Notes: generated from the letters alone by a model not told the origin. Numbered from the stretch's first letter, positions 8,651-16,864 are shown. The stretch is DNA of 50,437 bases from Oligoflexia bacterium (GCA_023954355.1 JAMLID010000024.1:1-50437), one strand, 5' to 3'. Numbers and translations are program-made.

Positions 8651-9679
8651 CTACCGACCTACATATAGTAAACTACCACCTTTAACTTTATTAATAACTT
8701 TTAAATACACTCTTGTATCTAAAGCAAAACAACCATGGCTTCTACCTGCACGACCTGCTTCATTAACATATTTGGCTTTATGAATAATGATGGCTCTTGC
8801 TAGTGCGTTAGAGTTTGAGGCTTGTAGACCCATTAAACGACCAACGGTTCCATGCTTTTTAGACTTACCGGAATCCAGAGTCTTATATGCACCCAATGAA
8901 GTCTTATGCGAGTTCATTGAATTCGAAAACAATTTAGCAAGACCTGAATTCTTAGGATCCGAACCTTGACCATGTGATGTATTATATTTCTCAACTTTTT
9001 TTGTTTTTAAATCGAATACAAACATTCTTTTCTTGCTAGAGTGTTTGCTGAAGTCGATAACAGTTACATATCGAGTATTAGGAAACTTGTTTTTGTTAGA
9101 ATAAAAATATTTGTCAGCTTCTTGATAAACTTTTTTACTTAAACCCCAGCTAGATTGATAAGGCGGAAGCGAATAAGATGTCCCTGAAGACTGGCTCTTT
9201 TTCTTTTCTGATTTCGCTATTTCAGTTTTTTTAGCTGGTTTATAATTAGGTCTTTTCGTCGGAATTGGTGGATTTTTTGGAAGCTCTTTTTTTGCAACTT
9301 TTTTTACCACAGGTTTTTTCTTAGCGGCAGAAAGGCTTAATAAAATATCATCGCTTTCTTCTTGTTCGGCAATCACTTCGTTGTCTGAAGCTTCTTCCCA
9401 CTCTTGATCCGAATCAGCTAATTCATCTTCTTCGTAATCTGGCCCGTCACTTTCAGCAGTTTCTATTAAGTAATTGTTTTCTAATAAATCACGGTCTTGG
9501 CTAGCTAACTGAACATAATCAGCTTGATCATTTAAATTTGTGAGTTCACTAGGAGAAACACTATTATATGGCTGCTTTGCTTCTGGAGCACAACCATAGA
9601 CTGTGAGTGCTCCAACTACTAGTGAATATGCTATTCTTTTTTTCAATTGCTCAGATACTGGGCTAACATTCATCTTCAT
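8651..9679 (-). CDS. Murein L,D-transpeptidase-like lipoprotein (YkuD_2 type)
   Basis: 342 residues. N-terminal basic/hydrophobic segment ends at TVYGC (Cys30), a plausible though imperfect lipobox with Tyr at -2. Residues about 55-110 are strongly acidic, about 120-165 are Lys/Pro-rich, and the C-terminal half is a transpeptidase-like domain ending in SHGCFAL with catalytic Cys317 and His315. The expected role is peptidoglycan cross-linking or attachment from the outer-membrane side. ATG 9679 follows AAGGTGG. A good sigma70 promoter lies about 110 bp upstream. The charged linker could span the periplasm; that is speculation. Confidence 0.82.
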   Translation of the reverse strand: MKMNVSPVSEQLKKRIAYSLVVGALTVYGCAPEAKQPYNSVSPSELTNLNDQADYVQLASQDRDLLENNYLIETAESDGPDYEEDELADSDQEWEEASDNEVIAEQEESDDILLSLSAAKKKPVVKKVAKKELPKNPPIPTKRPNYKPAKKTEIAKSEKKKSQSSGTSYSLPPYQSSWGLSKKVYQEADKYFYSNKNKFPNTRYVTVIDFSKHSSKKRMFVFDLKTKKVEKYNTSHGQGSDPKNSGLAKLFSNSMNSHKTSLGAYKTLDSGKSKKHGTVGRLMGLQASNSNALARAIIIHKAKYVNEAGRAGRSHGCFALDTRVYLKVINKVKGGSLLYVGR

Positions 9680-9791
9680 AAAACCACCTTGCTAAGTATG
9701 TTAAAATGGCTAATGAATTGGCCGAACTCTCATCATTCGCTAACGTTCCTAAAGGCTGATCTATTCTAAAATCCAAAAGAACAGGTCAGCG

Positions 9792-9820
9792 ATACTACGC
9801 CCATAGACTCAACGTGTCAA
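9792..9820 (-). promoter_or_regulatory. Sigma70-type promoter of the L,D-transpeptidase gene
   Basis: On the minus strand: TTGACA (9820-9815), 17-nt spacer, TAGTAT (9797-9792). Predicted start near 9785, giving a leader of about 105 nt before ATG 9679. Confidence 0.6.
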
Positions 9821-9900
9821 TATTGTAAATAATTGAAATTGTTATATTTTTAATTTTATTTTTTTGTTTACTTTTCTAAACTTGGAAAAAAACCCAGCTC

Positions 9901-10800
9901 ATGACAAGAATGCGTATGGGCCAGTGGATTAACTATCATCACCTATATTACTTTAAAAAGATTGCCGAAGAAAAAAGCGTTTCTAAGGCCGCCGCAAAAC
10001 TTAAATTAGGCCAACCAACACTATCTGCTCAATTAAAGCAATTCGAAGAAAATCTTGGGGTCCAGCTCTTTGAAAGAAAAAAAAATCGCTTAAAGCTTAC
10101 CCCTACAGGTGCTATCGCTCTTGAATATGCAAAAAGCATTTTTAAACTTGGTGAAGAATTATCTGAAGCTCTATCAGACAAAGAAATCCCGTTAAAGCCT
10201 CACTTACATATCGGCACTATTGATGACATTCCTAAAAACGCGAGCTTGGCACTTGCTAAAACTGCTCTATCAGTTTCACCATGCCATATTCATTTAGTAG
10301 AAGGCAAATCTGATCATCTACTACGAGAATTACTGGCATATAAAATTGATATTTTACTAACAAACTTTTTACCCTCTTCTCTTAAAACTAAAAATATAGC
10401 TCATCGTTTGGTACGAAAAGATCCTGTATTTATTTATGCGTCGAAAGAATATAAACATCTTAAGAAAAATTTCCCTCATTCACTTTCGTATCAGCCATTT
10501 ATTCTTCCAACATACGATAGCAAACTTAGATACGATGTAGAGCATTGGGCAAAAATTCATGGAATTGTTCTCGATATTGCCATAGAAACACAAGATATTG
10601 CAGTGAAGAAAATTATGGCAACAAACGGTCTCGGCCTTATTCCAATCGCTAGTCACTCTGTAAAACATTCTATTCAAAATGGAACACTTATAGAGATTGG
10701 AAAAATAGAAGAGACATACGAAGAAATAATCTTATTATCAGTAGAAAGAAAAATAGAAAATCCCTTTATTATTAAGGTAATCCAAAAATTTAACATATAG
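9901..10800 (+). CDS. LysR-type transcriptional regulator (NhaR-like)
   Basis: About 299 residues. The N-terminal winged helix-turn-helix (INYHHLYYFKKIAEEKSVSK, then LGQPTLSAQLKQFEE and LGVQLFERK) matches LysR regulators, and the INYHHLYYF opening is characteristic of the NhaR subgroup. The rest is the effector-binding domain. NhaR responds to sodium in enterics; no antiporter gene adjoins here, so the target is unknown. Three in-frame ATGs (9901, 9910, 9916) are possible starts and none has a clear ribosome-binding site; the last matches family N-termini best. It is divergent from the L,D-transpeptidase gene across 221 bp, a position where LysR regulators often control the neighbour. Confidence 0.87.
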   Translation: MTRMRMGQWINYHHLYYFKKIAEEKSVSKAAAKLKLGQPTLSAQLKQFEENLGVQLFERKKNRLKLTPTGAIALEYAKSIFKLGEELSEALSDKEIPLKPHLHIGTIDDIPKNASLALAKTALSVSPCHIHLVEGKSDHLLRELLAYKIDILLTNFLPSSLKTKNIAHRLVRKDPVFIYASKEYKHLKKNFPHSLSYQPFILPTYDSKLRYDVEHWAKIHGIVLDIAIETQDIAVKKIMATNGLGLIPIASHSVKHSIQNGTLIEIGKIEETYEEIILLSVERKIENPFIIKVIQKFNI

Positions 10801-10917
10801 AAAAAAGCGATAATATATAGAATTATTATCTATTTTATTAATCTTTTTTGAATTGCTACGCTTTTATTACAGATAAGCCTCATATAGGCCTCTTACATAA
10901 ACAATGGAGGTTATAAA

Positions 10918-11286
10918 ATGTTAAATGTAGTGTTTCACAATCTAGAACGGTCAGAGCTTGTTAAATCAGCTGCAGTTGAGCGTTTTTGGCAGTTGGAAGA
11001 AAGATTTCCAAGACTACAAAACTGCAAAATTACTCTGACATTTGAAATGGAAAATTCTCCGACCAAGCCAGGAGCTGATTTATTTTCAGTGACCTTTTAC
11101 TGTAATGACGGTTATTTTGCTGGTTTAAAAATGAAAAAACACTCAGATGATCTATATGCTGCCCTGTGGGACCTAACAGATACCCTACAGCTGAAACTGC
11201 ATAAATTTCGTCGAAAATCGAGATCGAGAAAAATACATCAAGTTCGACGTTTTTTACAAAAACAACAAGAACAGTTCTCCGCTTAA
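10918..11286 (+). CDS. hpf: Ribosome hibernation-promoting factor (HPF/RaiA family)
   Basis: 122 residues of the S30AE fold: beta-alpha-beta-beta-beta-alpha pattern with the late helix ALWDLTDTLQLKLHKFRRK and a basic tail rich in Arg/Lys. The family binds the 30S decoding site and stabilises inactive 70S or 100S ribosomes in stationary phase. It is shorter than long-form HPF, having no C-terminal dimerisation domain. ATG 10918 has an excellent GGAGG. A possible promoter is TTGAAT (10848-10853) with GATAAG 18 nt later. It stands alone and ends at a perfect terminator. Confidence 0.85.
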   Translation: MLNVVFHNLERSELVKSAAVERFWQLEERFPRLQNCKITLTFEMENSPTKPGADLFSVTFYCNDGYFAGLKMKKHSDDLYAALWDLTDTLQLKLHKFRRKSRSRKIHQVRRFLQKQQEQFSA

Positions 11287-11310
11287 AAGAGTAGTAACTA
11301 CTAGGAGAAA

Positions 11311-11338
11311 AAATAGGGGGTTATCCCCCTATTTTTTT
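11311..11338 (+). terminator. Rho-independent terminator after hpf
   Basis: Perfect 10-bp stem AAATAGGGGG (11311-11320) / CCCCCTATTT (11325-11334), TTAT loop, T-run to 11338. The arms are palindromic and A-rich upstream, so it could also act on the minus strand. Confidence 0.93.
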
Positions 11339-11405
11339 ATTTATCTTGCTATCAAAGGGCAATAATGCTACGAGTCATCCGCAATCTATTTATTGGGGAG
11401 GTTCG

Positions 11406-12185
11406 GTGTTTTTTTTAATTCTCAGCGTACTGATGACAACATTTACACATGCAGAAAGTGATGTTCCAAGAGTAATTAGAGATTTCGAAACGAAGAACTT
11501 TTCCGGATGGAAAATCCACCGTCTCTCTACTAAGCATGCTGCTAGAATCATAGAAAATCCTGACAGTAGAAGGTACGGAAAATTCGCAGCAGCAGTTACT
11601 CTTAGGTACGGCGAAACTTATGGAGATAGCTGGAAAAGTGAACTAAGTGACCCTTACTACGCCCCCTACGAAAAAGAGATCTGGTATCGGATTTCTCACT
11701 TTTTGCCTGGTGGATTTATTCCGGAGAAAGGCAACGCTTGTACGATCGCACAATGGCATAATGCTGCTATGCCAGGCGTTCCTGGAGGTGGGCCGCCGTT
11801 AGCTCATGAAGTAACAGACGGTCGACTAAAAGTTTTTGTTAGTTATTCAATCAAACCTTTTCGCACTGGCAAAGATGTCATCAATAAAACCTTATTTAAA
11901 ATTCCCTTTCGAAGAGGACAATGGCATGACTTCGTTTATCGAATCGTTTGGTCAAAAAAAGGTAAAGGTGAAATCGATGCCTGGCATAACGGAAAATATC
12001 TAGGCTCTTATCGCGGTTATCTGGGGTACCCTAACGATGCAGCTGGGCCGTATTTTAAAACTGGCGTTTATTGTAAGCAAAGCCCTCGAAAGCCGCTTAC
12101 CGCTTATGTTGATGAGTATAGACGAGGTCCAACAGCCGACTCGGTTTTATTAAGAAACGAGCGACTCGAACATATTCACTATTGA
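11406..12185 (+). CDS. Exported polysaccharide lyase (heparin-lyase-I-like fold)
   Basis: Start is set at GTG 11406 because GGGGAGG lies 4 nt upstream; the product (259 residues) opens with a hydrophobic segment ending THA, a plausible signal peptide although it lacks basic residues. The body resembles the polysaccharide-lyase jelly-roll family: FETKNFSGW start, WKSELSDPY, WYRISHFLP, IAQWHN, then GQWHDFVYRIVW and IDAWHNGKYLG, ending with YVDEYRRG. It should cleave an anionic polysaccharide outside the cytoplasm. An alternative ATG at 11365 with a fair ribosome-binding site is in another frame and would need one extra T in the T8 tract (11409-11416). Ends 4 bp from a convergent TPM gene. Confidence 0.78.
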   Translation: MFFLILSVLMTTFTHAESDVPRVIRDFETKNFSGWKIHRLSTKHAARIIENPDSRRYGKFAAAVTLRYGETYGDSWKSELSDPYYAPYEKEIWYRISHFLPGGFIPEKGNACTIAQWHNAAMPGVPGGGPPLAHEVTDGRLKVFVSYSIKPFRTGKDVINKTLFKIPFRRGQWHDFVYRIVWSKKGKGEIDAWHNGKYLGSYRGYLGYPNDAAGPYFKTGVYCKQSPRKPLTAYVDEYRRGPTADSVLLRNERLEHIHY

Positions 12186-12189
12186 AGGT

Positions 12190-12813
12190 TTAACTCAAAA
12201 CTTTAGGTGAGTTTGAGATCTCGTTAACGTTTTTTTCCATTTGTGGAAAATGTTCTCTGAGTTTTTTTCCTATTTTTTGAATCTCTTCAATAAGAGCTTG
12301 GTTGTGGTTGCCCTGACGGATTCCTTTTACGATATTTTCAACCTCTTCTAACCAAAAATCTTTACCGACTTTTTTATAAATACCCTCATCTGCTACAATT
12401 TCTACTCTCTTCTCAAACATAGAAATATAAATAAGAATCCCTGTTTTCTCCTTAGTATGGCCCAAATTGTATTCTGTAAACGAAGCCAACGCAGACTCAT
12501 GTACTTCGGCAGCCATCATTTTTTGAGAATACAACATTCGAACTGCCTTTTCCCATAACCCCAGAAGAGCCCCAACAAAAGAAGAAAGCGCTTGTGTCGC
12601 GATCAAAGACCCTAAGTAAAAATCGCCCCAAAACATATACTCATAAGCTAGCCATAGAGCCGTTCCTAAGATCAAAAAAAGAAACGCATACACAAAAGAT
12701 GCATATGAATACGAAGCACTAGACTTAACAATAACGGGTAATATTTCACCCTTGTTTAAGTATTCTGCCTCTGCAATTGCTTTTTCGATTTCAGAAAGTG
12801 AAAAGTGTTTCAT
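12190..12813 (-). CDS. TPM-domain membrane protein
   Basis: 207 residues with two hydrophobic segments in the first half (about residues 38-60 and 68-88), then a TPM-like region (HTKEKTGILIYISMFEKRVEI, GIYKKV). It is the cytosolic/membrane member of the YgcG/TPM family, probably a partner of the exported TPM protein immediately upstream in the operon (13-bp gap). Function of the family in bacteria is poorly defined; phosphatase activity is known only for a plant homologue. Family call fairly sure. Confidence 0.75.
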   Translation of the reverse strand: MKHFSLSEIEKAIAEAEYLNKGEILPVIVKSSASYSYASFVYAFLFLILGTALWLAYEYMFWGDFYLGSLIATQALSSFVGALLGLWEKAVRMLYSQKMMAAEVHESALASFTEYNLGHTKEKTGILIYISMFEKRVEIVADEGIYKKVGKDFWLEEVENIVKGIRQGNHNQALIEEIQKIGKKLREHFPQMEKNVNEISNSPKVLS

Positions 12814-12826
12814 ATATTTCTATTCC

Positions 12827-13591
12827 CTACCAAGAAGAAGATGATCCTCCACCGCCAAATCCGCCTCCACCACCGCCCCAAGAAGACCCACCGCCACTGC
12901 TCCATGACGAACCACCACTACTACTCCATGATGAAGAGCCGCCGCTCCACCCACCATAAGACCGACCAGAACGTATTTTTCTTCCATATCGGATTTGCAG
13001 TATCATGATAAAAAATGATAGCCCCAAAAAAAATAGTGGAGCATATTTGCTTGATAGCAAACGAATAAACCAAGGCAGATTCAGATCTGCCTCGGCAGTA
13101 TACTCATTTAATTCTTCTGCGCCTAAGGGAATCCTTTCTTGAACACCCGCAATGCCCGCCAGAATTCCTTCATAGTATTTTCCCGCACGAAAATTAGGTC
13201 GTACGTAATTGTCTAAAATTCTTCTTGAGTACGCGTCTGTTAGATCTCCTTCAAGACCATAACCGACTTCAAAGCGCATTTTTCTATCATTAATCGCTAT
13301 TAAAAATAGTATCCCTTTATCGCTACCTTTTCGGCCCAGCCCCCAGCTTTCTGCTACCTGTAATGAATAATCTTCAACAGCAAGACCCTCAAGGCTTGGA
13401 GTAATAAGAACACTCATTTCGACCCCTGAGTTTACTTTAATTTTTCTTAGTAAAGCATCTAACTGATTTTTCTCTACCTGACTAAGTATTCTAGCTTCAT
13501 CAACCAAGGGCGCAGCTGAAGGGATCTGTATCGCTAATGCGAAAGGCATCAGCAAAGCTAAAGCACATGCTAAGTACAAAATTTTTTTCAC
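12827..13591 (-). CDS. Exported TPM-domain protein (YgcG-like) with Gly/Ser-rich tail
   Basis: 254 residues: signal peptide ending FALA, TPM domain (about 25-150: VDEARILS, VLITPSLEG, GKGILFLIA-like stretch, FEVGYGLEG, DNYVRPNF), one transmembrane segment (about 183-200), then a cytoplasmic-side or exposed tail made almost only of Gly, Ser and Trp, a common ending in this family. GTG 13591 shares its first base with the last base of the LemA stop codon (TAGTG), indicating translational coupling. Adjacent to lemA, the usual partner. Role probably in envelope maintenance; not established. Confidence 0.85.
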   Translation of the reverse strand: MKKILYLACALALLMPFALAIQIPSAAPLVDEARILSQVEKNQLDALLRKIKVNSGVEMSVLITPSLEGLAVEDYSLQVAESWGLGRKGSDKGILFLIAINDRKMRFEVGYGLEGDLTDAYSRRILDNYVRPNFRAGKYYEGILAGIAGVQERIPLGAEELNEYTAEADLNLPWFIRLLSSKYAPLFFLGLSFFIMILQIRYGRKIRSGRSYGGWSGGSSSWSSSGGSSWSSGGGSSWGGGGGGFGGGGSSSSW

Positions 13592-14166
13592 TAAAATTGA
13601 ACCTCAGGGGCTTTATCAGCGTTCGGTGTAGTGGCCTTAAATGTTTCTCGAGGGGCCATACCTAATAAAAATTTTGCTGTTAGATTTGTTGGGAAAAATC
13701 GTACGCTTTTATTATATTCTGCCACTGTATCTATATATCTCTTTCTAGATACTGCTATCCGATTTTCAGTGCCTTCTAACTGGGCTTGTAAATCTAAAAA
13801 GTTTTGGTTTGCTTTTAAGTCTGGATACTTTTCTATTACAACCATTAATCTGCTAAGGGCAGAACTTAATTGTCCCTGAGCTTGCTCAAAGCGTTCAAAT
13901 GCTTTTGGATCACTAATCGTAGAGGCATCTATTTTAGTTTGAGTTGCTTCAGCCCTTGCCTTCACTACAGCCTCTAATGTTTCTCTCTCGTGTTTCGCGA
14001 AACCTTTAACCGTATTCACTAAATTTGGAATTAGATCAGCTCTTCTTTGGTAGTGATTCTCTACATCGGCCCAAGATGCTTTCACATCTTCATCTAATCC
14101 TTGCAACGTATTATAGCCACACGAAAATAAAACAGTGCTCAAAAGTGCTAAAAACAAAATTCTCAT
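13591..14166 (-). CDS. lemA: LemA family lipoprotein
   Basis: Start chosen at ATG 14166, which has AAGGAGG 5 nt upstream, rather than the TTG at 14199. The 191-residue product starts with a lipoprotein signal ending LFSC (Cys16) and then the LemA helical domain: VKASWADVENHYQRRADLIPN, TVKGFAKHE, ETLEAVVKARAEA, and YPDLKAN further on. Anchored in the inner or outer membrane facing the periplasm. First gene of the LemA-TPM-TPM operon. Family call is secure; molecular role is unknown. Confidence 0.92.
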   Translation of the reverse strand: MRILFLALLSTVLFSCGYNTLQGLDEDVKASWADVENHYQRRADLIPNLVNTVKGFAKHERETLEAVVKARAEATQTKIDASTISDPKAFERFEQAQGQLSSALSRLMVVIEKYPDLKANQNFLDLQAQLEGTENRIAVSRKRYIDTVAEYNKSVRFFPTNLTAKFLLGMAPRETFKATTPNADKAPEVQF

Positions 14167-14230
14167 GATATCCTCCTTAGTGCAGCCTCTTTGTACCAAA
14201 CTTTCTCTGAGATTTCCCTACTTTTACACT

Positions 14231-14258
14231 TTGACAAAGCGTATATAGCTGGTATCTA
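14231..14258 (+). promoter_or_regulatory. Sigma70-type promoter of the RumA-family gene
   Basis: TTGACA (14231-14236), 16-nt spacer, TATCTA (14253-14258). The -10 ends only 10 nt before ATG 14269, predicting a 3-5 nt leader. It lies within the divergent region facing lemA. Confidence 0.6.
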
Positions 14259-14268
14259 CCTAAGCTCT

Positions 14269-15366
14269 ATGCAACTACTCATCACTGATCTTTCTAGAAG
14301 TGGCGCTGGCATTGGTCGAGACACTGAAAATCGAGTTATTTTTGTTCCCTATACATGCCCTGGAGATTTGATTGAAGTAGAAATTACAAATGCCCAAAAG
14401 AGATATGCCGAGGGGCGAATCGTAAAAATCTTAGAACCATCGTCTTTAAGACTAACACCCCAGTGTCCTGCGTTTACGATCTGTGGTGGCTGTGATTGGC
14501 AGCACATCAAATACGAACACCAGTGGGAAACAAAGAAAAAAGGCATACTACACTCCCTAGAAAGAACTGGGGTAAATACTCAAGATATAGCTTTCACTGA
14601 TTTTCCAGCAGAAAAAATATGGAACTATAGAAATCGTATACAAATTCGCGGACAAGAAAATCAATTAGGGTTTTATAAAAAAGGTACTAATCACATTATA
14701 GACATAGAAAATTGCGCTATTGCCGACTTAGCAATAAATAATGAAATTCTTAATTTAAGAAAACAGTTTCCCTTACCAAGAAGAGAGCAAAAATATGAAA
14801 TAGAAAAAACCCTCACTGGAGAAACTACAGTGCGGAGAAATCGACCTCACTCTGCTATGGGTTTTCGTCAAGTACATGAAAAACAAAATCAAGTTCTTAT
14901 CCAATGGATCTCAGAACGCTTATCTACAGGTGGAGACGTTCTATTAGATCTTTTTGGAGGTAGTGGTAATTTAAGCTCTAATCTACTTTCTAAATACAAG
15001 CATACCTATTGCATAGACTTGTACACACCCAAACAACTACAAGAAGAAAATCGTATCTTTATTTCGGCAGAAGTCAGTGATGGATTGCAAAAAATTAGAG
15101 AAAAAATTGTTTCACACTCTATTGATATTATTCTGGATCCCCCAAGAGAAGGCCTTGGAAAAAATCAAAATAAAATTCTCGAAGCCATACAACAACTTAA
15201 TAGTAAAAAAATTGTATTCATCAGTTGTGAAGTTGATCCCTGGAGTCACACCCTATTAAAACTTCAAAATCGAGGCTGGGCGATAAAAGAACTAGGGGCT
15301 CTCGATTTTTTCCCGCAAACTCGGCATATTGAATCGCTGGCGGTTTTAGAGCGCATCAATTCTTAA
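14269..15366 (+). CDS. 23S rRNA (uracil-5)-methyltransferase, RumA/TrmA family
   Basis: 365 residues from ATG 14269. A short TRAM-like N-terminus (DLSRSGAGIGRD, VPYTCPGD) is followed by a four-Cys iron-sulphur site (Cys66, Cys72, Cys75 in QCPAFTICGGC and Cys149), a SAM-binding LLDLFGGSGNLS, ILDPPREG, and the nucleophile region FISCEVDP with Cys320. This order matches RlmD-type enzymes that methylate C5 of specific 23S uridines. It is shorter than E. coli RlmD (433 residues), mainly in the middle. The exact target base (RlmC/RlmD/RlmCD) cannot be told. The frame opens upstream at TTG 14191, but the strong promoter at 14231-14258 supports the later start. Confidence 0.88.
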   Translation: MQLLITDLSRSGAGIGRDTENRVIFVPYTCPGDLIEVEITNAQKRYAEGRIVKILEPSSLRLTPQCPAFTICGGCDWQHIKYEHQWETKKKGILHSLERTGVNTQDIAFTDFPAEKIWNYRNRIQIRGQENQLGFYKKGTNHIIDIENCAIADLAINNEILNLRKQFPLPRREQKYEIEKTLTGETTVRRNRPHSAMGFRQVHEKQNQVLIQWISERLSTGGDVLLDLFGGSGNLSSNLLSKYKHTYCIDLYTPKQLQEENRIFISAEVSDGLQKIREKIVSHSIDIILDPPREGLGKNQNKILEAIQQLNSKKIVFISCEVDPWSHTLLKLQNRGWAIKELGALDFFPQTRHIESLAVLERINS

Positions 15367-15500
15367 CTTATGCATAAGCAATAAAAACCCACAGTCCGCA
15401 CAGACTGCCCCAAAATAGAGACGTTTTAGCATTAGTATTTGTGTTTTATTTGGCACAAATTTCTGCTTTGTTTTACACAATAGATAAAGAAGGAGACTTT

Positions 15501-15881
15501 ATGAAAAAATGGATATTAGGATTTGTAACGGCTGGATTACTAGTGGGCTCAATGCCAACTCTTGCGGAAGATGTATTTCGCATAGAGATAGGAACAAAGA
15601 AAAGAACTCATTGGAACCAAAAAGAAGCTATGGAAAGAATTTACCGTCTTGAGCTTGCGGTAGAGCAATTGCAAAGAAAAGTTTTCGATTTAGAGTCACG
15701 CCAACACCAACCACTGCCAGAGAAGAAGTGGACTACTTGTTATATCAACACTCCGTTTGATGGTACATTTACAGCTACTGAGCCAACAGAGACCGCTGCC
15801 AAAGCGCTTGCTCTATCTAAGTGTAACGAAAAATCTAGTTCTACCTTTTGTAAAGAACGTGACATAAAGTGCGGTAATTAA
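15501..15881 (+). CDS. Small exported protein with coiled coil and Cys-containing C-terminal domain
   Basis: 126 residues from ATG 15501 (AAGGAG 6 nt upstream). Signal peptide ends TLAED; residues about 40-65 form a predicted coiled coil (ERIYRLELAVEQLQRKVFDL); the C-terminal 50 residues have four Cys with pattern C..., FDGTFTATEPT, C, C, C and probably form disulphides in the periplasm. I do not recognise a named family. A TTGGCA (15450-15455) with weak TACACA 18 nt later may be its promoter. It ends at a hairpin shared with the convergent SET gene. Confidence 0.75.
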   Translation: MKKWILGFVTAGLLVGSMPTLAEDVFRIEIGTKKRTHWNQKEAMERIYRLELAVEQLQRKVFDLESRQHQPLPEKKWTTCYINTPFDGTFTATEPTETAAKALALSKCNEKSSSTFCKERDIKCGN

Positions 15882-15894
15882 GCTTTTCAGTGCG

Positions 15895-15915
15895 AAGGGA
15901 GCTCATTGCTCCCTT
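15895..15915 (+). terminator. Hairpin between convergent genes, probable bidirectional terminator
   Basis: Perfect 8-bp stem AAGGGAGC / GCTCCCTT with TCATT loop, between two convergent stop codons (15881 and 15921). The T-tract is weak on both sides. Confidence 0.5.
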
Positions 15916-15920
15916 ATTCA

Positions 15921-16313
15921 TCAGCTTTCTGCAAAAGCTCGAGTTTCGTAATCGTCTTTATCCCAATTATAGTCATGCAAGATTTCAGTATCTGCTGGGA
16001 TGTCTTTAGTCGCGTAAAAAGAAAAGGTCTTGCTTTTTCGGTTTATACGATAGTCACAATTAGCCTGTTTTTTTGAATGATTATAGAGAGAACCGTATCC
16101 AAGCACTAGTGCAGTAGTGTTTCCATAATATTCAAAACGATAAGAATCCACTGGAGTACCACTAAACTTATGAATTAATTTTCTTGGTAAATAAATAATA
16201 GGACAGGTTTCAAAAACCTTTCCTTTTGTGATTCTCTTGCTGCAGTATACGCCCCAACCCTTTTCTTTCGTTTTCTTTAAATATAATGGGTAATGTGTTT
16301 TAATTCGTTTCAC
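15921..16313 (-). CDS. SET-domain protein (putative protein-lysine methyltransferase)
   Basis: 130 residues, essentially one SET domain. N-terminal KTKEKGWGVYCSKRI is the usual opening strand (GxGv), GYGSLYNHS with ANCDY gives the pseudoknot SAM/peptide site, and IPADTEILHDYNWD is the closing motif with the catalytic-region Tyr. SET enzymes transfer methyl groups from SAM to lysine; in bacteria targets are mostly unknown. Start is GTG 16313 with GAGGG about 9 nt upstream. No pre- or post-SET zinc regions. Stands alone between convergent and divergent neighbours. Confidence 0.85.
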   Translation of the reverse strand: MKRIKTHYPLYLKKTKEKGWGVYCSKRITKGKVFETCPIIYLPRKLIHKFSGTPVDSYRFEYYGNTTALVLGYGSLYNHSKKQANCDYRINRKSKTFSFYATKDIPADTEILHDYNWDKDDYETRAFAES

Positions 16314-16372
16314 TGCAATGATCCCTCAATAAGTGATATAATGGCATGTGCCTGAGAAATCAAATAATCAAA

Positions 16373-16864
16373 CTAAAAAATACACTCTAATTTTAACACT
16401 TCTTGTTCGTTAATAGGATATCCACCGCTAGCTTTTATCTTAGCCAACGCCATAGAAACACGCTTCCCTTCTGGATCCATAGAGATTTTCAGAGTCGCTT
16501 CTTTTTGATAAAGCCCATCCTGAAATTTTCTTGCGTGTTCAAAAATTTCAGATTCGTATTTCATGGTTACTCTATTTTCATTTGTTGGTAGTACTCCCTC
16601 TCTCCAAGGGAAGCTATAGGGAACATACGCTGAAACCATCACCTGTGTTTTCTTTGAATAAAGAGATAGTGAAACAAATTTAGAACCCGCCACCATTCTT
16701 AATGTACAATCTTCAAGGACAATCTTTTCTTTGTGTTGCATCACGAATCCAGTCGCTTGAGATGCCTCAAGAACCGTTTCTGAAAGAGAAGACGCATAAC
16801 TACTAGAAAGCCCCCCGCCCACAAGTAGTAAAAATAAAAATGTAAACATAGCCAGAATCCCCAT
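16373..16864 (-). CDS. Exported hypothetical protein
   Basis: 163 residues with an N-terminal hydrophobic export signal (FTFLFLLLVGGG, cleavage near SYASS). The mature part is beta-rich with two Cys (CTLRMV and the final ECIF) that could pair. No family recognised. Two start candidates, ATG 16864 and ATG 16849; a TTGACG/TAAATA promoter just upstream would give a leader of about 5 nt to the first. Confidence 0.65.
   Translation of the reverse strand: MGILAMFTFLFLLLVGGGLSSSYASSLSETVLEASQATGFVMQHKEKIVLEDCTLRMVAGSKFVSLSLYSKKTQVMVSAYVPYSFPWREGVLPTNENRVTMKYESEIFEHARKFQDGLYQKEATLKISMDPEGKRVSMALAKIKASGGYPINEQEVLKLECIF

Noticed and set aside
12777..13008. Proline-rich and His/Arg-rich open frames on the plus strand
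   Set aside because: They are the reverse complement of the Gly/Ser-rich tail of the exported TPM protein; low-complexity shadow frames with no start context.
15366..15377. Palindrome CTTATGCATAAG after the RumA-family gene
   Set aside because: No loop or T-run for a terminator and no second copy to suggest an operator.
15451..15466. Sigma54 promoter (TGGCAC ... GC) before the small exported protein
   Set aside because: The GG and GC elements are 11 nt apart instead of 10 and the -12 half is poor; a sigma70-like pair overlaps it.
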